Assembly: GCA_036517175.1 (NCBI GenBank) | Contig: DATDXQ010000016.1 | Coordinates: 1 to 16,946 of the forward strand | Length of the DNA: 16,946 bases | Direction of reading: 5' to 3' | From: 2-01-FULL-44-17 sp036517175 | GTDB taxonomy: Bacteria > Patescibacteriota > Minisyncoccia > 2-02-FULL-40-12 > IGHO2-01-FULL-4-A | Shown here: positions 6,409-12,114 of the stretch, one piece after another | How the letters are laid out: every line of letters starts with the position of its first letter | Position numbering within the stretch: position 1 is the first letter of the stretch | Notes under the pieces: generated by a model | What the model was told of the DNA's origin: nothing | The model's input: only the letters and a program-made list of their open reading frames with translations | Database searches by the model: none | Translations under genes and position numbers: made by a program

Positions 6409-7347
6409 ATGAAGCCTAAAAAATTCGAAATAATTGGCAAAGATTTATCAAAGGAGGACAAGGGGGTGTTTTCTGAGCGTGTAAGAGAGAAAAGAATTAA
6501 GTCCGAAGAAAGACTTGAAGGAGAACTTGAAAAGACAGAATTAGAAATACGAATGGCCGGCTTGATTAATAAATATTTAGAGCAGGAATTAGTAGGTTTA
6601 AACTTGGAATATGAAGAGGTTAGACTAGGTCAGTTACACATTTTATCTCCGGAATCTTTTGAAAAACATTTTCCCGGCCTACATTCCAATGCTTTTTATC
6701 ATTCTGCTGATGACCGGATTTATATAAGAAAAGGTACGCAAGCTAATGAACTAGAATATTTTAAACAAGTTTTCCACGAGATTATCCATCTCGTATCTTT
6801 TCATAAGTTTTTAATTGATAAAAAGGCTGACCGAACAGGAACTTATAGGCTTGGATATGCCAACACAGACCCGAGACGGGAATCAGACACATTCCGTGGC
6901 TTGAATGAAGCCGTTGTTGACAGGATAGCCATGGAAGCTGTTTTTAAAAACAGTACGGAAATTATTTCTGTTCTTGGGGCGGATAAAGATAAGCAAACGG
7001 TTACAACATGGTATCCGAAGCAGTTAGAGGTTTTAGATATTATATTAAAAAAAATTGCTACTATTAGCGGGGAAAATATCGAGGAGGTTTGGAAAAGGTT
7101 TAAGTTCGAAGAATTTCATGGCGATATGATGCATTTGAGAGATATAGAGAAGACTCTGGGCAAGGGAGGATTAAGGATTATTGCCCTGCTTCCCACTGGT
7201 CGCTCACCAGATAAATTATCTTTAATAAAAGACATCATAGGTTACCTGAATATTGATGATAAAGAATCTAGAGAAAAAATGGCACAGCAAGTTTTAGATA
7301 AAAGTCTAAAAAATAATCAGTCCGAGGAGCGTCGAAATCAAGATTAA
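6409..7347 (+). CDS. Putative zinc metallopeptidase-like protein (HExxH)
   Basis: A 312-residue soluble protein with no signal peptide. A charged, coiled-coil-like N-terminal part (about 11-50, rich in Glu, Lys and Arg) precedes a zincin-like core: VFHEIIHLVSFH gives HExxH at 123-127, and GLNEAVVDRIAMEA (164-177) supplies a plausible third ligand Glu167 in the gluzincin style. The segment before it (FYHSADDRIYIRKG) resembles the beta-edge strand usual in zincins. The C-terminal tail (about 280-312) is highly charged. No ribosome site is seen before the ATG. The gene is flanked by elements A and B. The substrate is unknown, and I cannot place it in a named peptidase family. Confidence 0.75.
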   Translation: MKPKKFEIIGKDLSKEDKGVFSERVREKRIKSEERLEGELEKTELEIRMAGLINKYLEQELVGLNLEYEEVRLGQLHILSPESFEKHFPGLHSNAFYHSADDRIYIRKGTQANELEYFKQVFHEIIHLVSFHKFLIDKKADRTGTYRLGYANTDPRRESDTFRGLNEAVVDRIAMEAVFKNSTEIISVLGADKDKQTVTTWYPKQLEVLDIILKKIATISGENIEEVWKRFKFEEFHGDMMHLRDIEKTLGKGGLRIIALLPTGRSPDKLSLIKDIIGYLNIDDKESREKMAQQVLDKSLKNNQSEERRNQD

Positions 7348-7456
7348 AAATACACCGCAGAAACCCATATGGGGTCTAGCTTTCAAAAAGTTCTAGAACG
7401 AGGTGTTCAGCCAAGTCATACCGACTGCCTGCCCGTCCGAAGCTTTTTAGTGTAAG
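7344..7456 (+). ncRNA. Element B: candidate structured RNA, related to element A
   Basis: It begins at the stop codon of the metallopeptidase-like gene and shares an ordered set of blocks with element A (6292-6383). Possible helices are an outer ACACC (7352-7356) with GGTGT (7402-7406), the palindrome CCCATATGGG (7364-7373), TCTAG (7375-7379) with CTAGA (7393-7397), AGTC (7414-7417) with GACT (7423-7426), and CCCG (7432-7435) with CGGG (7457-7460). The outer helix and the inner helix differ in sequence between A and B yet can form in both. A terminator follows at 7473. The element could be a 3' UTR RNA or a separate small RNA. Family unknown. Confidence 0.4.
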
Positions 7457-7472
7457 CGGGAGTGCAGTATTC

Positions 7473-7509
7473 AAGACAAAAAATCACCATCATGGTGATT
7501 TTTTGTCTT
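7473..7509 (+). terminator. Strong terminator after element B
   Basis: A perfect 37-nt palindrome with GC core TCACC/GGTGA, an A-run on the 5' side and TTTTTT on the 3' side. It ends the GIY-YIG / GrpB / zincin stretch and insulates the next gene. Confidence 0.9.
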
Positions 7510-7519
7510 AGAAACAAAA

Positions 7520-7548
7520 TTTATTTTAATGTCTTTTTATGATATAAC
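7520..7548 (+). promoter_or_regulatory. Extended -10 promoter, predicted leaderless start
   Basis: TGATATAAC (extended -10, TATAAC at 7543-7548) with a weak -35 (TTTATT at 7520-7525). The ATG at 7555 is only six bases downstream of the -10 and there is no Shine-Dalgarno, the same arrangement as at prfB. Confidence 0.55.
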
Positions 7549-7554
7549 TTAACT

Positions 7555-8109
7555 ATGTTTTTCAAGAAAATAATTAGTATACATAACATAATAGCTTTGG
7601 TCATTTTGGTTGGTTCTGCTTTCTGGCTTTACAATTCTTTGCCACAGGGCAATGGAAGAAGTGATTTATATACCTCAAAAATATTTGAAGCTAGAGTCAC
7701 TCAAATTATTAAAGAGGAGAAAAACGATAGCCCATTTTCCCGCAGTTCTGATATTGTGCAAACTCTTAAGATTGAAGTTAAATTGCCTGACAAAGAGAAG
7801 GAAGCGATTATAGAGAATGATTTAATCGAAGTTGATGAGGATGACTCAATTTATGTTCGTGTCTCTTCTTTGGGTACGTCAGATGAGACTTACGATATCA
7901 TTGATGCCAACAGGAACAATGGAATGCTCTGGCTGGCAGCACTTTTTGCCGTAATCATTACCCTAATAGGTGGCGTTAAGGGATTCAGTGAAGCTATGTT
8001 TACATTTATTTTGCCCATGATCTTACTCAGTGCTACTCTTATTAGAATCTGTTATAAAAAGGGACAGAAACCTCGTTGGCAGTGGGGCATAGATACGGAG
8101 ATTGATTAA
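7555..8109 (+). CDS. Short YibE/F-like membrane protein
   Basis: A 184-residue membrane protein. A first membrane segment (about 9-28) is followed by an extracytoplasmic beta-rich domain (about 40-120, containing FEARVTQIIKEE and DDSIYVRVSSL), then YDIIDANRNNGMLWLAALFAVIITLIGGVKG and two closely spaced membrane segments (about 124-140 and 147-166), ending in a basic cytoplasmic tail. The layout resembles the N-terminal part of YibE/F proteins, which usually continue with several more membrane segments to about twice this length. Here the protein stops after the third segment, with no continuation in the 50 bases before the next gene. It is either a short family member or a truncated one. Assignment is from pattern memory only. 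Confidence 0.6.
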   Translation: MFFKKIISIHNIIALVILVGSAFWLYNSLPQGNGRSDLYTSKIFEARVTQIIKEEKNDSPFSRSSDIVQTLKIEVKLPDKEKEAIIENDLIEVDEDDSIYVRVSSLGTSDETYDIIDANRNNGMLWLAALFAVIITLIGGVKGFSEAMFTFILPMILLSATLIRICYKKGQKPRWQWGIDTEID

Positions 8110-8118
8110 TTTGTAATT

Positions 8119-8145
8119 AAAAAAGCCAGACATTCAATGTCTGGC
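8119..8145 (-). terminator. Terminator of the nicotinamidase-Nudix operon
   Basis: GCCAGACAT (8125-8133) pairs with ATGTCTGGC (8137-8145) over nine base pairs with a 3-nt loop. On the minus strand the stem is followed by a run of six T. It lies between the convergent YibE/F-like and nicotinamidase genes and has no T-run for the plus strand. Confidence 0.88.
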
Positions 8146-8159
8146 GTGGCGTGCAGTGT

Positions 8160-8861
8160 TTAGTATATTTTACCTGCCATTACTTCATCAGTAGTGGTCA
8201 TTATAGCGCCGGCTTTCTTCATGTCTTCGATTGCTCTCTCTTCATCGCCTGGTTTTAGGTTAACTGCTCGGCAAGCATCAAGGCAAACATAAGTTTTGAA
8301 GCCTAGATCTGAACCAATTTTTGCGGCATCGCAAGTTCCCGCGCTAACACAATGATCGGTTGTTAGGCCTAGATTAAACAAGTTTTTTATCCTGGCGATT
8401 GTTAGGGCAGTAGCTAAATCTCGGGACATGGCCAATGCTATTAAAAAATAATCAGGTAGGTGTAATTTGCTCGTTCCTGTCGTTGGACGGGGAAGAGTAT
8501 TGATAATTTTGCCGTCATGATAAATTCCTAACATTACATCTTTTTCAAATGCAGAATAACCTGCCCTGTTGTTAGGTCCGCACCCCTTTGAAATTACAAT
8601 TGTGCCGGAGGGGACTAGTAAGTTTTTGTGGAATTCAGCTCCGAGGGTGTCTTTGACACAGTGTTTCGACCAATCTTGAAAATGTACACTGTTCTCATCG
8701 TGCCAGTCGCGTGAGGCCAGAATTAGCCAATCATTTTTAACGCCATGTCTGATAATGCGATTGGTCGGTGCAATAATTTGTTCGGCACCGATTACACCAA
8801 GTGGTCCGGGAATAAAAAAGTCGTTTTGAGGATCAGTAATAAGTATTGCGTTTTCAAACAT
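8160..8861 (-). CDS. pncA: Nicotinamidase (isochorismatase-fold amidohydrolase)
   Basis: Hydrolyses nicotinamide to nicotinate plus ammonia, the first step of deamidating NAD salvage, in the cytoplasm. The 233-residue protein has the full catalytic triad: Asp10 (ITDPQNDFF), Lys92 (VISKGCG) and Cys171 (TTDHCVSAGT). The metal site is Asp52, His54 and His60 (SRDWHDENSVHF). WSKHCVKDTLGAEFH and GYSAF are further nicotinamidase signatures. A stretch at about 111-148 looks like a modest insertion. The ATG at 8861 has a GGAGG ribosome site and starts 8 nt after the stop of the Nudix gene, so the two form an operon. It sits opposite the NadE-NadD fusion that completes the pathway. Confidence 0.93.
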   Translation of the reverse strand: MFENAILITDPQNDFFIPGPLGVIGAEQIIAPTNRIIRHGVKNDWLILASRDWHDENSVHFQDWSKHCVKDTLGAEFHKNLLVPSGTIVISKGCGPNNRAGYSAFEKDVMLGIYHDGKIINTLPRPTTGTSKLHLPDYFLIALAMSRDLATALTIARIKNLFNLGLTTDHCVSAGTCDAAKIGSDLGFKTYVCLDACRAVNLKPGDEERAIEDMKKAGAIMTTTDEVMAGKIY

Positions 8862-8869
8862 CTTTCCTC

Positions 8870-9391
8870 CTATACGATTATCATGTTCAAAGTTTCAAGA
8901 TGAGATCGCCAAGCCATTGGTGGTAAGTTTTTCAATGGCCAATAGCTTATTGATGAATTTTCTTCAGGTTCGTTATTGCGGGGCGTGCCTATATGGTTGG
9001 CTATGTAGAAAAATTGGACAAGTACTCCTCCGCTGCGTGGGTCATCGTAAGACACTACCTCTCTTAGGAATCTAGAATCTACTAGATCAATCGCCAATTC
9101 TTCTTTAAGTTCTCTGATCAAGGCTTCCATTATGGTTTCGCCCTGATCTTTGAATCCGGAAGTTAACTGCCACAGGCCCTTAAAGGGTTCCCGATTTCTT
9201 TGAACCAGGAGGACATTGCCATTTTTAATTATAATACCGCATGGGGCAATACCCTCAACTGGATAATGTGTCCACCTGCAGGATGAGCAGTACTTTCGTT
9301 CTTTATCTTCTTTCACTCTTATGCCTAAAGATTTGGCACAATGAGGACAGTATTTATAATTATCCTCTGGGACTTGAATTAGTGCGCTCAT
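8870..9391 (-). CDS. Zinc-ribbon Nudix hydrolase
   Basis: A 173-residue Nudix pyrophosphohydrolase with an N-terminal zinc ribbon (CPHC at 15-18 and CSSC at 35-38) and a Nudix box at 79-101 (GFKDQGE..., RELKEELAI), in which the usual late Gly is Ala. This architecture recalls NudC-type NADH pyrophosphatases, but the SQPWPFPxS signature of NudC is not present, so the substrate may be another dinucleotide such as ADP-ribose. The operon with nicotinamidase and the divergent NAD synthetase gene argue for a role in NAD(H) turnover or ADP-ribose clearance. The ATG at 9391 follows GGAG with 7-nt spacing. It is too short to be a NrtR-type regulator and has no DNA-binding domain. Confidence 0.87.
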   Translation of the reverse strand: MSALIQVPEDNYKYCPHCAKSLGIRVKEDKERKYCSSCRWTHYPVEGIAPCGIIIKNGNVLLVQRNREPFKGLWQLTSGFKDQGETIMEALIRELKEELAIDLVDSRFLREVVSYDDPRSGGVLVQFFYIANHIGTPRNNEPEENSSISYWPLKNLPPMAWRSHLETLNMIIV

Positions 9392-9434
9392 TCAGATTCT
9401 CCAATGCTTGTAAAAGTTCAAAAAACTCGGGCTT

Positions 9435-9464
9435 AATCTAACATTTAAATATGGTATAAGTCAA
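9435..9464 (-). promoter_or_regulatory. Promoter of the Nudix-nicotinamidase operon
   Basis: On the minus strand TTGACT (9464-9459), an 18-bp spacer and TAGATT (9440-9435), preceded by TGT so an extended -10 is possible. It lies back to back with the NadE-NadD promoter. Confidence 0.45.
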
Positions 9465-9473
9465 GTCATTATA

Positions 9474-9502
9474 TTGACTATTTAATAATTTTGTGCTATT
9501 TA
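9474..9502 (+). promoter_or_regulatory. Promoter of the NadE-NadD gene
   Basis: TTGACT (9474-9479), a 17-bp spacer and TATTTA (9497-9502) preceded by TGC (extended -10). The leader is about 30 nt with a GGAG ribosome site before the ATG at 9538. GTCAA (9460-9464) and TTGAC (9474-9478) form an inverted repeat made of the two opposing -35 boxes. Confidence 0.6.
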
Positions 9503-9537
9503 TCTCTTAAGATTTTTTAAAATTAAGTGGAGAAAAA

Positions 9538-12060
9538 ATGTCAAAATTAAACGGATTAAAAATAGGCCTGTGCCAGATGCCGGTTATTCCTGGCAGGCCT
9601 GATCTTAACTCCAGATATATGAGGAAAGAAATCCAGTCTGCGAATGAAAGAGGATTGGATATGATAATTTTCCCAGAGATGTCCGTCAGTGGTTACTTAC
9701 TCGGAGACAAACCCGAAGACGATACTTTTGTAAGAGATGTCCAGAGAGAAAATAATAATATCATTGAATCCACCAGGTTTGTCGGAGGAGGTGGTAAAAA
9801 AAGCGCGAATGCTATTTTTGGCACGATAACCATTAACCCTCATAAGAAAGGTCGTGACGGTAGGATGAGAAAATACAATTCAGCTTTATTGGCTGAGGGC
9901 GGACGCTTGATTGGCAAAACAAGTAAAACCTTGCAGCCGGATTACCAGGTGTTTGACGATGACCGGCACTTTTATTCAATCTCCAGCGAGATTCTTGAAG
10001 GTTTGGCATCGGCTCGAGATGGTATTGAATCTACAGTATCAATTGATATCCGAGACTACTTCAAGTTTTTTACTCTGGATACAAATATTGGTCCAATCAG
10101 GGTTGCCGTAATTATATGTGAGGATTTGTGGGCAAAGAACTATCCATTTAATCCAGGCAAGATTATAGCAGAGATGGGTGTTGATTTATTGGTTGCTATT
10201 TCACAATCACCGTTTTCCTGGCAGAAAAATCGCCGGCGCCATCAAGAAGTTAAGAGTCTTGCTGCCGCATGTCGTGAGGCGGGCTGTCCTGTGCCGATAG
10301 TTTATGTAAACAATGTAGGAATACAAAACAATGTTAAGACCATAGTCATTTTTGACGGGGCTTCGACAATATACAATGAAGATGGCGACATTGTATTTGA
10401 GGTTGAACCGTATGTCGAAGGAACCTTTGATTTTGCCTTCGGCGACAATGTGCCGGTCTTAGAGCCAAGAGAAGAGGATGATTCAAGAGATTTGTTTGAA
10501 GCTCTTGAATATGCCGGTAAAAAACATGTAGAGAGTTTGGATGCCTCTTTGCGCAAGATAGTAATAGGAATAAGCGGGGGCATAGATTCAAGCGTTGCGG
10601 CAGCATACTGGGCCCACATTGTGGGACCGAAGAATGTTCACGGTTTTAGTATGCCTGGTCCTTACACAAGTGATAAAACCATAGGGCTTGGCAAAAGGCT
10701 GGCAAAAAATCTCGGTATAAACTTTGATATCATTCCGATAACTGATGCTGCAGATTTGATTGCTAAAAAAACAGGCATCCAGCGAGGTACGGATGCATAC
10801 GGAAATATAATGGCCCGTCTGCGCAGGGAAATATTGTCCGCACAGGCTGAAAAATTAGGCGGTGTGATCTCATGCAACGGAAATAAGGTTGAGAATGCTG
10901 TAGGCTATTGTACCAGATACGGTGATAACGCTGGTTTCTTGGCGATATTCGGTGATTGCCTAAAGCGAGAAGTCTATCAAGCGGGGGATTATCTTAATCG
11001 CGTTATTTATCAAAGAGGGGTTATACCAGCGGAATGTTTTAAGATCAAACCAACCGCTGAATTGAAGGAGGCTCAGACTGACCCTTTCTATTATGGCAAT
11101 CTTGAGGGTTACAATTATCATGACCAATTGATCAGAGCCTGGGTGGAGTTCAGGTGGAGTCCGGAAACTGTTTTGGAACACTATATTAAGGGTACGCTTG
11201 AAAAAGAATTTAGATTGAACGAAAAACATTTAGCACAGCTATTCGTGACCCCCCATGATTTTGTGAAGGATTTGGAAAGATGCTGGAGATTGTATCACAT
11301 AGCAATATCAAAAAGAGGCGAGGGCCCACCAATTCCAAAAGTAAGCAGGCGCTCATTTGGGTTCGATCTTAGGGAATCGATGGTTTCGCCACACCTTACG
11401 ATTAGGTACTATGATTTAAAGATGGTTATCCTGTCTAGGCCGATTGAGAAGAAAAGAATTGTTATTTTTGGGGGCAGTTTCCGGCCGACAAGTTTGGCCC
11501 ACCTGTCTATTGCAAGAAGATTGTCCGAAACCTTTGACAAGGTTATCGTGGTTCCCTGTGGGAGTGCTAGGGAAGACAAGATTATCGATGACGTTCCTGA
11601 TTCGGCGCGCAAACTTATTGCCGAAACAGCTTTTGCCGTAATTCCTAAGGTGAGACTTGATACATTAGATTTGGATAAAGGATCATTTACCCACACTTGG
11701 GAGCTCCAAAAAATTTATCAAGAAGAATTTCCTGATGCTCAGATATGGCATGTTGTGGGCGGAGATATAATTGCTGGAGGTCATGATGGTAATTCTGAAA
11801 TTCAGCGTGTATGGGAGAGGGGAAATTATATCTGGAGTAACTTAAACTTTGTTGTTATTCATCGGCCTGGATATGTAGTCGAAAGACATGACCTTCCGCC
11901 ATCTTCAGAACTGGTCCAGATTGAGGGGATATTTGGTTCCGGCACTTTGATAAGATCCAGATTATCTAAGGGCGAGCCTATAGATGATCTGGTTTCGCCT
12001 GAAACTGAAGATCTAATAAAAAGTATATTTGGCCCGTCTCAAGTTAATGTGTCTGATTAA
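9538..12060 (+). CDS. nadE: Fused glutamine-dependent NAD synthetase and NadD-like adenylyltransferase
   Basis: An 840-residue multidomain enzyme. Residues about 5-300 form a nitrilase-type glutaminase domain with the Glu-Lys-Cys triad (Glu47 in FPEMSVSG, Lys130 in SKTLQPDY, Cys194 in IICEDLW). Residues about 325-620 form the NAD synthase ATP-pyrophosphatase domain (SGGIDSS at 346-352, NGNKVENAVGYCTRYGD at 447-463), which amidates NaAD to NAD using the ammonia released. Residues about 640-832 add a nucleotidyltransferase domain resembling NadD (GGSFRPTSLAH at 645-655, GSGTLIRSRL at 800-809), which would make NaAD from NaMN and ATP. The NadD motif is atypical: FDPxHxGH is replaced by FRPTSLAH, keeping only the second His. 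The reading frame is continuous. One polypeptide may thus do the last two pathway steps; activity of the third domain is uncertain. Confidence 0.93.
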   Translation: MSKLNGLKIGLCQMPVIPGRPDLNSRYMRKEIQSANERGLDMIIFPEMSVSGYLLGDKPEDDTFVRDVQRENNNIIESTRFVGGGGKKSANAIFGTITINPHKKGRDGRMRKYNSALLAEGGRLIGKTSKTLQPDYQVFDDDRHFYSISSEILEGLASARDGIESTVSIDIRDYFKFFTLDTNIGPIRVAVIICEDLWAKNYPFNPGKIIAEMGVDLLVAISQSPFSWQKNRRRHQEVKSLAAACREAGCPVPIVYVNNVGIQNNVKTIVIFDGASTIYNEDGDIVFEVEPYVEGTFDFAFGDNVPVLEPREEDDSRDLFEALEYAGKKHVESLDASLRKIVIGISGGIDSSVAAAYWAHIVGPKNVHGFSMPGPYTSDKTIGLGKRLAKNLGINFDIIPITDAADLIAKKTGIQRGTDAYGNIMARLRREILSAQAEKLGGVISCNGNKVENAVGYCTRYGDNAGFLAIFGDCLKREVYQAGDYLNRVIYQRGVIPAECFKIKPTAELKEAQTDPFYYGNLEGYNYHDQLIRAWVEFRWSPETVLEHYIKGTLEKEFRLNEKHLAQLFVTPHDFVKDLERCWRLYHIAISKRGEGPPIPKVSRRSFGFDLRESMVSPHLTIRYYDLKMVILSRPIEKKRIVIFGGSFRPTSLAHLSIARRLSETFDKVIVVPCGSAREDKIIDDVPDSARKLIAETAFAVIPKVRLDTLDLDKGSFTHTWELQKIYQEEFPDAQIWHVVGGDIIAGGHDGNSEIQRVWERGNYIWSNLNFVVIHRPGYVVERHDLPPSSELVQIEGIFGSGTLIRSRLSKGEPIDDLVSPETEDLIKSIFGPSQVNVSD

Positions 12061-12064
12061 ATTT

Positions 12065-12088
12065 AAAAACCCAGTTTAGCTGGGTTTT
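12065..12088. terminator. Bidirectional terminator between convergent genes
   Basis: CCCAG (12070-12074) pairs with CTGGG (12080-12084), with five A before and four T after the stem. It lies just behind the NadE-NadD stop and 26 nt beyond the stop of the convergent AAA+ gene, so it can serve both. Confidence 0.85.
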
Positions 12089-12114
12089 ATATTTATTTGA
12101 ATATTTTATTTGGC

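Noticed and set aside
6255..7472. Insertion sequence bounded by elements A and B
   Set aside because: No transposase gene is present, and the elements are diverged direct copies without clear terminal inverted repeats or target duplications.
8870..9391. Nudix protein as NudC or as the NrtR regulator
   Set aside because: The NudC signature SQPWPFPxS is not present and there is no winged-helix domain, so only a general Nudix hydrolase is called.
10302..10619. 105-aa and 86-aa minus-strand frames inside the NadE-NadD gene
   Set aside because: They are antisense to conserved NAD synthetase motifs, and no promoter or ribosome site was found.
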